Shown: piece by piece, positions 1-8,092 of the stretch
Numbering within the stretch: the stretch's first letter is position 1
Layout of the letters: each line of letters starts with the position of its first letter
Assembly (NCBI RefSeq): GCF_005405305.1
Contig: NZ_BJDU01000001.1
Coordinates: 1 to 60,695, forward strand
Reading direction: 5' to 3'
From: Companilactobacillus formosensis
GTDB lineage: Bacteria; Bacillota; Bacilli; Lactobacillales; Lactobacillaceae
DNA: 60,695 nucleotides
Translations under genes and position numbers: made by a program
Notes under the pieces: generated by a model
Told to the model about the DNA's origin: nothing
The model's database searches: none
The model's input: only the letters and a program-made list of their open reading frames with translations

Positions 1-206
1 TAGTAAGATAGTTCTAGCCTCTACCGACTGGTTGGAATACTAGTTGGCAAGTATGGAATGTTCCTAGAAGCTCGGTACTTTAGTGCCGATGTAGTTCACA
101 ATTGTAAAGTTTTGGTAATGATTCCTGGAATGGATTGTTTTAAAAATTGATAATTCATAAAATAGAATTGCAACAAGAAGAGAGTCTATAAATGGAGATA
201 GGGAAA

Positions 207-1514
207 ATGAAGAATAGAACTAGAAAAGTTATCGCGGCTTCAGCTGTAGCTATTATGTTAGCTCCAGCAGCACTCAGTGTTCTACCACAAAATGTTGATG
301 CTGCAGCTGTCGGAACTGTTTCAGTTACCACACCAGTTTATGACGCAAATGGAAAAGCTACCGGACAAACTTTACCAAGCGGTAGTAGTTGGCAATTAGG
401 TCAACAAGTTACTATTAATGGTGTCGCTCATTATCAAGTCGCAACTAACGAATATATTCCAGCTTCTGTAGTTAGAAATGTTACTGGTTCGGCTAATTCA
501 GTTGATACTACTCAATCACAAGATCGTTGGATAGAAGCAAATCCTGATGCTGGTAAAATTGCGACAGCTAAAACTACTTTAAATGTTGTTGATGCCTATG
601 GAAATACTACTGGTGCTACTTTAGCAGCTGGTAGTCAATGGAAGATTGGTAATGTATTACATGCTAACAAGATGATCTATTATCAAGTCAGCACTAATCA
701 ATATATCAATGCTCAAGATGTAACGGTTGCTGGACAAACTACCACAACGACAAGCAGCGACCCTTATATCACAACAGATGCTCAATATGGTAAGACAGTA
801 ACTATTACTAATACTGCTAATATTGTTGACAGTAACGGTAATACTACTGGAATGACATTACCTGTAGGCAGCAAGTGGAGAATTGCTGATTTACTATTTG
901 TTAATGGCAAAAACTATTATCAAGTAGCCACTAACGAATGGATTCAAGATACTGACCTTACAATTTCTGGACCAGCTACTGGTTACAACGGTAGTTACAT
1001 TACTGATGTACCAAATGTTGCTGGTTCTGTTGGTGTAACAGCTACTAATGCTCCAGTAGTTAATGGTAGTGGAACTCCAACCGGTGCTACTTTACCAAAG
1101 GGTACTCAATGGAAATTAGGTTCAAAGATGTTGAATTACGACAAGCAAACATTTTATCAAGTCGCTACAGATGAATATGTTTCAGTCGCATATATGAACC
1201 TAGTTGATCAAACTTCAACTACAACAAATACTAATACTAATTCATCAGTTCCTACACCAAGCAATGGTTTGATTGGTACAGCTAATAAACAAATTAGAAC
1301 TTACAATACGGCTACTAATTCTTATGATTTAACATTACCTGCTGGATCAGCTTGGAAGATTTCTAAGTTGGTTGTCAACAAGTATGGTTCATATTGGGGT
1401 CAAGTAGCTACTAACCAATGGGTTTGGATTACTGACGTAACTTTGAATAGCGGTCTTAATTTGAAAGCTAATTCATATTACGAACCAGAATTTGCTACAA
1501 GTATTAATAAATAA
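207..1514 (+). CDS. Secreted protein with five SLAP-like repeats
   Basis: Predicted exported cell-surface protein of 435 residues. It starts with a signal peptide (basic MKNRTRK, hydrophobic core, likely cleavage after NVDAA near residue 32). About five repeats of ~50 residues follow (roughly 35-90, 120-173, 197-250, 273-328, 355-410). Each has a D/N-G-x-x-T-G turn, a T-L-P-x-G-S-x-W motif and a Y-Q-V-A-T-N-x-Y/W motif, the pattern of SLAP (S-layer protein A) wall-binding domains. I chose ATG 207 over the in-frame ATG 192 because GGAGA at 194-198 is well spaced for 207 and lies inside the longer frame. There is no LPXTG motif or catalytic domain, so a non-covalent wall-associated role is inferred. 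A terminator follows and the gene is monocistronic. A small hairpin (about 75-91) precedes it; the remaining first 200 bases hold no gene I can support. Confidence 0.8.
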   Translation: MKNRTRKVIAASAVAIMLAPAALSVLPQNVDAAAVGTVSVTTPVYDANGKATGQTLPSGSSWQLGQQVTINGVAHYQVATNEYIPASVVRNVTGSANSVDTTQSQDRWIEANPDAGKIATAKTTLNVVDAYGNTTGATLAAGSQWKIGNVLHANKMIYYQVSTNQYINAQDVTVAGQTTTTTSSDPYITTDAQYGKTVTITNTANIVDSNGNTTGMTLPVGSKWRIADLLFVNGKNYYQVATNEWIQDTDLTISGPATGYNGSYITDVPNVAGSVGVTATNAPVVNGSGTPTGATLPKGTQWKLGSKMLNYDKQTFYQVATDEYVSVAYMNLVDQTSTTTNTNTNSSVPTPSNGLIGTANKQIRTYNTATNSYDLTLPAGSAWKISKLVVNKYGSYWGQVATNQWVWITDVTLNSGLNLKANSYYEPEFATSINK

Positions 1515-1518
1515 TCTA

Positions 1519-1563
1519 AAAATATCTTCCGATTTTTTAAAATATTGGAAGATATTTTTTTTG
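1519..1563 (+). terminator. Rho-independent terminator of the SLAP-repeat gene
   Basis: An AAATATCTTCC arm pairs with GGAAGATATTT and is followed by a run of eight or more T. Confidence 0.85.
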
Positions 1564-1721
1564 CTTAAGTTTAGCCAATGGAAGCGCTTCACATGTAAAA
1601 GTTTCAATTAGAATAATGATAACTTTATTAGAAAAACACTTGTATTTTTTAATCTTCAAGAGTATTCTAGCTATTAATTTCTACCGAGTAGAAAAAACTA
1701 GATTCAGAAAGGATGATAAGT

Positions 1722-2744
1722 ATGAATGTTGGTCTTGTCGGTGTCACCGGCTATAGTGGCAGTGTTTTGTATGAATTACTGTTACGGCATCCCAATGTTG
1801 ATAAAGTTAATTTGTATGGGCACTCCCAAAAAGTAGCACAAGCGCTAGAAGAGGTTTTACCACAACTACGACGACGAGATAACATTTTACCTTATGATTC
1901 TGCTGATATCATGAAGAATAATGACATGGTGTTTTTCGCTACCTCAGCTGGAGTTACAACGAAGTTAGCTCAACCGTTTATCGAAAACGATTTTCCGGTA
2001 ATTGATTTAGCAGGTGACTTTCGACTCAAAGCTGATGTGTATGAGAAGTGGTACAAAAAGCCCGCTCCTAAGAGTGAATATCTCGCCAAAGCACATTATG
2101 GATTAGCTGATTTTACTAGTTCAAAGGGTTCTAAATACGTTGCCAACCCTGGCTGCTATGCCACTGCAACGATTTTGGCCTTGGCCCCACTAGTTAAATA
2201 TCATTTAATCGATCCATCTTCAATCGTCGTGGATGCCAAATCTGGTACTTCCGGCGCCGGTAAGAAATTGAGTCAATCAACTCATTTCAGCCAAACAAAT
2301 GAAAATCTGCAACTGTATAAGGTAAATCAACACCAACACATTCCTGAAATTGTTCAAGAATTACAAAAATGGGATCAAGAATTACCTTATATTCAGTTCA
2401 CAACAACACTTTTACCACTGACACGTGGAATTATGGCCAGTTGCTATGCAAAGGCTAAGTCAGATGTAACTGAAGAAAAGGTTCAAGAAGCTTTTTCCCA
2501 GACTTATTCAGATGACACCTTTGTAAATGCTACTGAAGGAATTTTTCCCAATCTTAAACAAGTGATTGGAACTAACTTCTGTGACATAGGTTATCAACTA
2601 AACCCTGTTACCCATCAAATCGTAATAGTCAGTGTAATTGATAACCTCCTAAAAGGTGCAGCTGGACAAGCAATTCAAAACTTTAACCAAATGTTTGAAT
2701 TTCAACCAGATGCAGGATTGGATTTAATTCCAGTTCTACCTTAA
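1722..2744 (+). CDS. argC: N-acetyl-gamma-glutamyl-phosphate reductase
   Basis: NADPH-dependent reduction of N-acetylglutamyl-5-phosphate to the semialdehyde, third step of arginine synthesis, cytosolic. The 340-residue product opens with the Rossmann motif GVTGYSGS, has the active-site cysteine in NPGCYAT and the family's HQHIPEI histidine region. ATG 1722 is preferred over the in-frame ATG 1713 because AGAAAGGA (1706-1713) is correctly spaced for it. First gene of argCJBD; argJ follows after 17 bases with its own RBS. Ordinary length for the family. No clear ArgR box was identified in the AT-rich upstream region. Confidence 0.96.
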   Translation: MNVGLVGVTGYSGSVLYELLLRHPNVDKVNLYGHSQKVAQALEEVLPQLRRRDNILPYDSADIMKNNDMVFFATSAGVTTKLAQPFIENDFPVIDLAGDFRLKADVYEKWYKKPAPKSEYLAKAHYGLADFTSSKGSKYVANPGCYATATILALAPLVKYHLIDPSSIVVDAKSGTSGAGKKLSQSTHFSQTNENLQLYKVNQHQHIPEIVQELQKWDQELPYIQFTTTLLPLTRGIMASCYAKAKSDVTEEKVQEAFSQTYSDDTFVNATEGIFPNLKQVIGTNFCDIGYQLNPVTHQIVIVSVIDNLLKGAAGQAIQNFNQMFEFQPDAGLDLIPVLP

Positions 2745-2761
2745 ATTAGGAGGATTTTTTT

Positions 2762-3985
2762 ATGCAATCATTTTTAGAAGAAACAAAAACTTATCAAGAA
2801 GTACCTTTTACTTGGCCTAAAGGCTATAAAGCTGACGGTGTTCATGTAGGATTGCGCAAAAATCCTAACAAAAAAGATATGGGCTGGTTGTACTCAGAAA
2901 TACCTGCTCAAGCCGCTGGTACTTATACAACTAATCAATTTCAAGCTGCTCCAACCAAGTTGACGAAACAAACTATCAATCAAGATCATCTCTTGCAAGG
3001 AATGGTCATGAATACAGCCGTTGCCAATTCCGTTACTGGTGAACAAGGGATGATAGATGCCAAAAAGATGCAAAAATTGGCAGCCGACAAAATGGGAATT
3101 GACGCTAATCTAGTTGGAGTCGCCTCAACTGGTGTGATTGGTGAAAATTTACCAATGGATTTGATTCAAAAAGGAGTTTCTCAACTGGAATTACTCGATA
3201 ACGATTTAGTTACTGAAGCAATTTTAACCACGGACACACATCCTAAAACTATTACCACTCAAATTGAAATTGATGGCAAAAATGTTACTATCAGTGGATT
3301 TTGCAAAGGTTCAGGAATGATTCATCCGAAAATGGCCACAATGTTAGGTTTCGTTGTGACTGATGCTAAAATTGCTGACGGACAACTCCAACCAATCCTC
3401 AGTCAACAAGTTGATAAAACTTTTAATCAAATTACCGTCGATGGCGATACTTCAACTAATGATATGGTCGTCACTCTTGCAAACGGAATGGCTGATAATA
3501 CACCAATTTCTATTGACGATGGTGAAAATTTTGAAAAATTCAACGCTGCTTATAACGCCGTTTTAACTAAATTGGCTCAAGATATTGCTGAAGATGGTGA
3601 AGGTTCAACTAAGTTAGTTGAAGTCAATGTTGAACATGCGGCAACTCACGCTGATGCTCAAAAAGTTGCTAAAGCTATCGTTGGTTCTAATTTGGTCAAA
3701 GCAGCAATTTTTGGTGAAGATGCTAATTGGGGTCGTATCATTGCCGCCATTGGTCAAACAGATGCTGTCGTCGATGTTGAGCATACGAGTGTTTGGTTGA
3801 ACGATTTACCATTGGTAGATAACAGCCACAGTGCTGATTTTGACGAAACGGTAATGAAAGAAGCTTTAACTGATAAAAAGATTACCGTTTTAGTTGATCT
3901 AAATTCTGGAACTGCCACCGGACAAGCTTGGGGTTGCGATTTAACTTACAATTACGTCCGTATTAATGCCACATACAGAAGCTAA
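2762..3985 (+). CDS. argJ: Bifunctional glutamate N-acetyltransferase / ornithine acetyltransferase
   Basis: Transfers acetyl from N-acetylornithine to glutamate, which closes the acetyl cycle; many family members also use acetyl-CoA. The 407-residue product carries the hallmark autocleavage segment KGSGMIHPKMATML; cleavage between Ala and Thr gives alpha and beta chains, with the new N-terminal Thr as nucleophile. TNQFQAAP near the N terminus and the ATGQAWGCDL end also fit. A strong AGGAGG lies 7-8 bases before the ATG. An ArgJ explains the absence of argA/argE nearby. Confidence 0.96.
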   Translation: MQSFLEETKTYQEVPFTWPKGYKADGVHVGLRKNPNKKDMGWLYSEIPAQAAGTYTTNQFQAAPTKLTKQTINQDHLLQGMVMNTAVANSVTGEQGMIDAKKMQKLAADKMGIDANLVGVASTGVIGENLPMDLIQKGVSQLELLDNDLVTEAILTTDTHPKTITTQIEIDGKNVTISGFCKGSGMIHPKMATMLGFVVTDAKIADGQLQPILSQQVDKTFNQITVDGDTSTNDMVVTLANGMADNTPISIDDGENFEKFNAAYNAVLTKLAQDIAEDGEGSTKLVEVNVEHAATHADAQKVAKAIVGSNLVKAAIFGEDANWGRIIAAIGQTDAVVDVEHTSVWLNDLPLVDNSHSADFDETVMKEALTDKKITVLVDLNSGTATGQAWGCDLTYNYVRINATYRS

Positions 3986-4001
3986 AATACGAGGTAAAAA
4001 G

Positions 4002-4745
4002 ATGAAGAAGATAATTGTAGTAAAAATAGGTGGTAATGCTAGCAATAAGTTACCGTTGACATTTTTTAAGCAAATTCAAACTTGGTGGCATGAAGGTAAG
4101 CAAGTTTTGATTATTCATGGTGGTGGACCACAAATTTCCAAATGGAGTGACAAATTACATCTAGATGTTGAAAAAATTAATGGTGTGAGAGTAACTGATC
4201 CAGAAACTTTGGATGTTACTAAAGCTGTTTTATTAGGATTAGTTCAGCCCAAATTGTGTCAAAGCATAGCAGATTTTGGATTACCTGTAATAGGTTTGAA
4301 TGCTAGTGATAATCATTTGCTAGAAGGAAAATATTTAAATCAGTCTGAATATGGTGAAGTAGGAAAAATCACAAAGATTAATGTTGCCTGGCTTTTGCAA
4401 GAAATGCAGGATAAAATCGGTATTTTGGCCCCACTTGCACAAACGCAAAACGGAAATTGGTTAAATGTAAATGCTGATACAGCTGCTGCCACGATTGCCA
4501 GTCAATTGAATGCAGAGTCATTGGTGTTGTTAACAGATGTTCCTGGTGTTTTGAAATCTGGAGAAGTGGTACCTGAATTGACCGAAACATTTGCCGATGA
4601 ATTATTTCAGCAACATATTATTAAGTCAGGGATGATGCCTAAAATCAAGGCTTCGTTTGCAGCTTTGAAAAACGGTGTCCATCAGACTTTTATTACTAAT
4701 GATTTAGGACGACCTGGAACGCAGTTCCAATACGTGGAAAAATAA
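4002..4745 (+). CDS. argB: Acetylglutamate kinase
   Basis: ATP-dependent phosphorylation of N-acetylglutamate, the second step of the pathway. The 247-residue amino acid kinase fold shows the phosphate-binding VVKIGGNAS start, IIHGGGPQI, the substrate loop NGVRVTD and the nucleotide-side LLTDVPGV and SGMMPKI motifs. A longer frame opens at 3966 inside argJ; I start at ATG 4002 because GAGGT (3991-3995) is placed for it and homologues begin just before the KIGG motif. It lies 16 bases after argJ, in the same operon. Confidence 0.95.
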   Translation: MKKIIVVKIGGNASNKLPLTFFKQIQTWWHEGKQVLIIHGGGPQISKWSDKLHLDVEKINGVRVTDPETLDVTKAVLLGLVQPKLCQSIADFGLPVIGLNASDNHLLEGKYLNQSEYGEVGKITKINVAWLLQEMQDKIGILAPLAQTQNGNWLNVNADTAAATIASQLNAESLVLLTDVPGVLKSGEVVPELTETFADELFQQHIIKSGMMPKIKASFAALKNGVHQTFITNDLGRPGTQFQYVEK

Positions 4746-4764
4746 TAATTTGGAGGAAAGATTC

Positions 4765-5892
4765 ATGGAACATGTATTCCCAACATACGCACGTTTTCCA
4801 TTTGATTTGGTAAAAGGAGACGACGTATATTTAACTGATAATCACGATAATAAATATTTAGATTTTACTAGTGGCATCGGTGTTTGCAGCTTTGGTTATA
4901 GTAATGAAATTATTCAAGAAAATGTTCAAACGCAGTTACAAAAAGTTTGGCATATTTCTAATTTGTACGAGAGCCAAATACAAGATGATGTAGCGGGTCT
5001 TTTATGTAATGATGATCAATTGGCTTTCTTTTGCAATTCTGGTACTGAAGCTAACGAAGCGGCTTTCAAGTTAGCACGTAAATACACAGGTAAATCAACT
5101 GTCTTAGCTTTTAATAATGGTTTTCACGGACGGACTTATGGCTCAATGTCATTGACCGGAAATCCAGATATTCAACAAGGCTTCGCTCCATTAGTACCAG
5201 ATGTATTATTTGCTGACTATAACGATAACAAAGCGCTAGATTTGATTGACAATAACTTAGCGGCCGTTATTTTAGAAGTTATTCAAGGTGAAGGCGGCGT
5301 TTTCGTAGCTGATAAAAAGTGGTTGACCGATATTCAACAAGCTTGTCATGATAACGGCGTTTTGTTGATTATTGATGAAGTTCAAACCGGAATTGGCCGG
5401 ACAGGTTCTAAATTTGCCTTTGAACAATTTGGTTTAAAGCCCGATATTATTACTTCTGCTAAAGCTCTAGGTAACGGAATGCCAATTGGAGCGATGATTG
5501 GTAATAAGAAATTAGCTTCTGCCTTTGGACCCGGAAGTCATGGAACTACTTTTGGTGGCAATAAGATTGCAATGGCAGCTGCTAAAGGAGTTTTGGAACA
5601 ATTAACACCAGAATTTTTGGATGCAGTTCAGAAGAAATCAGAACATCTTTGGGATAAATTAAATACTGAAATCAAACCCTTGGATAAAGTAAGTGATGTG
5701 ACTGGTTTGGGCTTCATGATTGGTATTCATTTAGATGAAAGTGTGCCAGTTAATGATGTGATTATTCAATTACACCAAAAGGGACTATTGACACTTTCGG
5801 CTAAGCACAATACTTTGAGATTGTTGCCACCACTAGTGATGAATGAAGAAAAATTAGATGAAGGGCTTGAGATAATTAAGTCGATTCTATAA
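4765..5892 (+). CDS. argD: Acetylornithine aminotransferase
   Basis: PLP-dependent class III aminotransferase converting N-acetylglutamate semialdehyde to N-acetylornithine. The 375-residue product has the cofactor-phosphate motif NSGTEANEAA, the aromatic-stacking region NNGFHGRTYG, IIDEVQTGIGRTG and the Schiff-base lysine in TSAKALGNGMPIG. Start ATG 4765 follows GGAGGAAAG by four bases; an upstream in-frame TTG at 4750 overlaps that RBS and is rejected. Last gene of argCJBD. An ornithine carbamoyltransferase gene is not in the window, so the end product here is (acetyl)ornithine. Confidence 0.95.
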   Translation: MEHVFPTYARFPFDLVKGDDVYLTDNHDNKYLDFTSGIGVCSFGYSNEIIQENVQTQLQKVWHISNLYESQIQDDVAGLLCNDDQLAFFCNSGTEANEAAFKLARKYTGKSTVLAFNNGFHGRTYGSMSLTGNPDIQQGFAPLVPDVLFADYNDNKALDLIDNNLAAVILEVIQGEGGVFVADKKWLTDIQQACHDNGVLLIIDEVQTGIGRTGSKFAFEQFGLKPDIITSAKALGNGMPIGAMIGNKKLASAFGPGSHGTTFGGNKIAMAAAKGVLEQLTPEFLDAVQKKSEHLWDKLNTEIKPLDKVSDVTGLGFMIGIHLDESVPVNDVIIQLHQKGLLTLSAKHNTLRLLPPLVMNEEKLDEGLEIIKSIL

Positions 5893-5946
5893 AAAAATGT
5901 TCTTAACGTTATTAGATTGTATCTAGTAATGTTAGGAACATTTTTT
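5893..5946. terminator. Terminator between argD and the TetR gene
   Basis: Long imperfect hairpin: AAATGTTC with an extended AT-rich stem pairs with GAACATTT and is flanked by A and T tracts, so it can serve both convergent genes. Confidence 0.8.
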
Positions 5947-6454
5947 ATTTTGTTGAAATAAATTTAGAAAATAAGTCCATTGATATTTTAGACATTTCTG
6001 AAACTGAAACATTCATATCTTGATCAAACCAATATTTAAGCAGACCCGAAAAACCATAAAATAAGAAATACCATTCTGAAGAGGAAAAATTATCTCCAAA
6101 TGCATGATTAGTTGCACTAAATATGGGTGAATTTAGTCTTTTCAAGAGTCCTTTCTTCTTTAAAAGCATAAAAGTATCCTTGTGTTCAGAAAGACTTGAA
6201 AAAACTAAATTGAATTTCTGATTCATAGATAAATCATCGGCAGAAAAGGATTTCAATATTTCCGTAGTTATTTCTTGAAAAAATTGATCGACAATATCAT
6301 AAATATCATGATAATTACGATAAAAAGTAGAACGATTTATATTACATTCTTTGCAAATTTCAGATACTGTAACTTTATCTATGTCTCGTTTTTTTAAAAG
6401 TGAGAAAAAAGTTTGATTGATAACTTTTCGAGTATATCTTCTTCTAATATCCAT
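5945..6454 (-). CDS. TetR/AcrR family transcriptional regulator
   Basis: Predicted DNA-binding repressor of 169 residues. The N terminus (residues 1-50, RRRYTRKVINQTFFSLL, then VSEICKECNINRSTFYRNYHD) is a canonical TetR helix-turn-helix. The C terminus (60-169) is helical with conserved aromatic residues, as in the DhaS-like TetR_C subgroup. It is divergent from the membrane-protein gene at 6603 with 148 bases between them. That spacer contains a 17-bp palindrome, which suggests the regulator controls itself and the neighbour (inference). Ligand unknown. Confidence 0.85.
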   Translation of the reverse strand: MDIRRRYTRKVINQTFFSLLKKRDIDKVTVSEICKECNINRSTFYRNYHDIYDIVDQFFQEITTEILKSFSADDLSMNQKFNLVFSSLSEHKDTFMLLKKKGLLKRLNSPIFSATNHAFGDNFSSSEWYFLFYGFSGLLKYWFDQDMNVSVSEMSKISMDLFSKFISTK

Positions 6455-6491
6455 AAATATTTTTCCTTTTTATGCATCATATTTAGAAATA

Positions 6492-6508
6492 TGTTGTTTA
6501 AAACAACA
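6492..6508. promoter_or_regulatory. Candidate TetR operator (17-bp palindrome)
   Basis: TGTTGTTT-A-AAACAACA is a perfect palindrome about 38 bases upstream of the TetR start codon. A direct repeat AAACATTG at 6559-6566 and 6573-6580 lies nearer the divergent gene. Operator function is inferred from position and symmetry. Confidence 0.5.
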
Positions 6509-6602
6509 CAGCATACTAATTGTTGATTGTTTAGTAAATATATATATCATATACTTTCAAACATTGCTTATGAAACATTGTTGCAAAAATAGGAGAAAAT
6601 AT

Positions 6603-7088
6603 ATGAATTTTACTAACTTATCACTCCCATTCTATCAATTAATTGTGGGAGCTGTTATTTATATTTGCTATTTAGGATTCGTCATGTTTGGCGGTCTACG
6701 TAAAAAGAAAATTAAACCAATCCATTTCATCTTGATGGTAATTATATTATTTTGGGCATTAACTAAAACTTATAGTGGATTAGGTCCATTTTGGAGTAAC
6801 ATAGACTTAATTGTTGTGCTTATTATAGCCGTAGCTAAAGGTATTACGCTAGGAAATAAAAAGCAGATTAAGATGATCAATGATGATTATTATATTTGGC
6901 ATGAAAAAGAGTATATCTTGTTGTGGTCAGCTTTCTTTATTGGGAAAATATTGTTTACCTTAATATTAAGTATTTTATTCAAAGTTAATATATCTATATG
7001 GCATATGGTTGCATACTTCTTTGTTTATTTCACGGTAAGAACTCTTATAATTATAAAATTATATCCTGAAGCTTTTAGAAGAAAATAA
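6603..7088 (+). CDS. Multi-pass membrane protein of unknown function
   Basis: The 161-residue product has four or five hydrophobic segments (about 10-32, 42-55, 65-85, 107-128, 132-150) separated by basic loops (RKKKIK, GNKKQIK). The overall plan of a first helix, basic RKKK loop and charged central D/E-Y loop resembles small CcdC-like proteins, but I cannot assign it. ATG 6603 is chosen because AGGAGA (6591-6596) precedes it; the frame is open further upstream without an RBS. It is divergent from the TetR gene and is its likely regulatory target. A strong terminator follows. Confidence 0.7.
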   Translation: MNFTNLSLPFYQLIVGAVIYICYLGFVMFGGLRKKKIKPIHFILMVIILFWALTKTYSGLGPFWSNIDLIVVLIIAVAKGITLGNKKQIKMINDDYYIWHEKEYILLWSAFFIGKILFTLILSILFKVNISIWHMVAYFFVYFTVRTLIIIKLYPEAFRRK

Positions 7089-7090
7089 TA

Positions 7091-7108
7091 AAAAATGAGA
7101 TTGTGACA
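7091..7108 (+). repeat. Left inverted repeat flanking the toxin-antitoxin locus
   Basis: AAAAATGAGATTGTGACA matches the reverse complement of 8075-8092 at 17 of 18 positions. The pair brackets about 1 kb holding the toxin-antitoxin operon. No transposase or target duplication was seen. Confidence 0.5.
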
Positions 7109-7127
7109 AAAAAGTCCTTTTGACTAG

Positions 7128-7169
7128 AAAAGCTTCGATGAATTTAAAAAAATTCGTCGAAGCTTTTTT
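7128..7169 (+). terminator. Terminator after the 6603 membrane-protein gene
   Basis: AAAAGCTTCGA...TCGAAGCTTTTTT hairpin with about 16 paired positions and a T tail. Confidence 0.8.
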
Positions 7170-7274
7170 CGTTGCCCATAAGAAAATAAAAAGACATTAA
7201 TACTATTTTTTGATATTTTGCGATAACTTTACATAGCTTTTAAAAAAGGCTTTTTTATTTTTGTCTCAAAATGC

Positions 7275-7322
7275 ATATGTATTCACATATGTATTCACAT
7301 GTGTATTCACCAACGCTATAAT
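7275..7322 (+). promoter_or_regulatory. Toxin-antitoxin promoter with three 12-bp tandem repeats
   Basis: ATATGTATTCAC (7275-7286), ATATGTATTCAC (7287-7298) and ATGTGTATTCAC (7299-7310) are head-to-tail. A promoter is embedded: -35 TTCACA at 7294-7299, 17-base spacer, -10 TATAAT at 7317-7322. Iterated half-sites overlapping the -35 are the layout expected for autoregulation by an antitoxin or antitoxin-toxin complex (inference). Confidence 0.7.
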
Positions 7323-7353
7323 CTAGTAAGACTTTGAAATGGAGGATAGGCCT

Positions 7354-7604
7354 ATGGAAAAATATGTAAAAGCTCGAAAGCAAGGAAACTCTATTGTTGT
7401 TACAATTCCGAGCAACCTAGCTGTAGCGCCCGGAACTCAGTATAAAGTTGAAAAAAAGATAATGGTGAATTAATTCTTAAACCCTCAAAAAAAATGGCAA
7501 CTAGTTTAGACAGCTTATTTAAAGATTGGCATGGAAGCTATCAGCGTGCGCATGATTTGGATGACTGGGAAAATACAAAACCAGTAGGGGAAGAATTATG
7601 GTAA
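7354..7604 (+). CDS. MazE/AbrB-type antitoxin, full length only through a -1 frameshift
   Basis: The gene starts at ATG 7354 behind GGAGG. The frame encodes MEKYVKARKQGNSIVVTIPS..., an AbrB/MazE swapped-hairpin DNA-binding domain, but stops at TAA 7471-7473 after 39 residues. At 7452-7458 the heptamer A AAA AAG sits in zero-frame phase, and a -1 shift there continues GDNGELILKPSKK...-like coding (DNGELILKP onward) for 48 more codons to TAA 7602-7604. The restored C terminus (TSLDSLFKDWHGSYQRAHD...) is what a MazE antitoxin needs to bind MazF. The toxin start overlaps this -1-frame stop. Alternatives are programmed frameshifting, a recent one-base loss in the A run (pseudogene) or a homopolymer assembly error. 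What is seen: intact sense in both segments and no other lesion. Confidence 0.65.
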
Positions 7605-7951
7605 ATATGCCTAAAAATGGAGAAATTATTTACATTGATTTCGATCCATCTGCTGGAGCTGAAATACAAAAAAGGAGACCTGCTGTAGTTGTTAGCAATA
7701 ATCAGCTGATGGCTACTTCTCCTTTTGTATGGGTTGTCCCTATATCACATGGTAAGTTCAATGGAAAAGATTATCCTTTACATGTACATTTAGATAAACG
7801 AACTAAGATGGATGGCACGATTTATACTGAGCAGTTAAAATTTTTTGATTACATCAACAGAAATTGGCAATTTGTGGAGCAACTACCAACGGACTTAAGA
7901 GAGGAAGTTCAAAACAAGATACAATTAGTTGTTCAATTTAATAATGATTAG
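7598..7951 (+). CDS. MazF/PemK-type endoribonuclease toxin
   Basis: Predicted mRNA interferase of 117 residues. It has the family signature GEIIYIDFDPSAGAEIQKRRPAVVVSNN at residues 8-35, with the conserved Arg in RRPAVVV, WVVPISHG in the central strand and DGTIYTEQLKFFD carrying the conserved Thr/Gln region. AGGGGAAG precedes ATG 7598, and the start overlaps the antitoxin's -1-frame stop (7598-7604), which implies translational coupling. Ribosomes terminating at the early zero-frame stop would end 125 bases upstream, so coupling depends on the frameshift product or on the toxin's own RBS. Target sequence cannot be predicted. Confidence 0.88.
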   Translation: MVNMPKNGEIIYIDFDPSAGAEIQKRRPAVVVSNNQLMATSPFVWVVPISHGKFNGKDYPLHVHLDKRTKMDGTIYTEQLKFFDYINRNWQFVEQLPTDLREEVQNKIQLVVQFNND

Positions 7952-7977
7952 GTAAAGCTTGCGTTTTATGAAACTTG

Positions 7978-8017
7978 GGCGAGAAAACACGTTCTTTTAA
8001 GGATGTGTTTTCTCGCC
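7978..8017 (+). terminator. Terminator of the toxin-antitoxin operon
   Basis: GGCGAGAAAACAC pairs perfectly with GTGTTTTCTCGCC (13 bp). The trailing T tract is weak (TATTATTTA). Confidence 0.65.
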
Positions 8018-8074
8018 TATTATTTATAAAAATGCTACCAATCGATTAAATGGATATTTACTTTCGAAGATTTA

Positions 8075-8092
8075 TGTCACAATCCCATTTTT
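8075..8092 (-). repeat. Right inverted repeat flanking the toxin-antitoxin locus
   Basis: Read on the minus strand, the sequence matches 7091-7108 with one A/G difference. Its edge touches the stop of the MFS gene at 8091. Confidence 0.5.

Noticed and set aside
1-43. C-terminal end of an upstream gene (plus-strand frame ending in TAG at 41-43)
   Set aside because: Only 13 codons are visible and no motif supports coding.
1578-1594. GAAGCGCTTC palindrome upstream of argC as a cre site
   Set aside because: Only the core palindrome fits; the outer TG...CA positions of the consensus are off on both strands, unlike the perfect match at 24856-24869.
7261-7310. CRISPR-like array from the 12-bp repeats
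   Set aside because: The repeats are contiguous without spacers and overlap a promoter; no cas gene is present.
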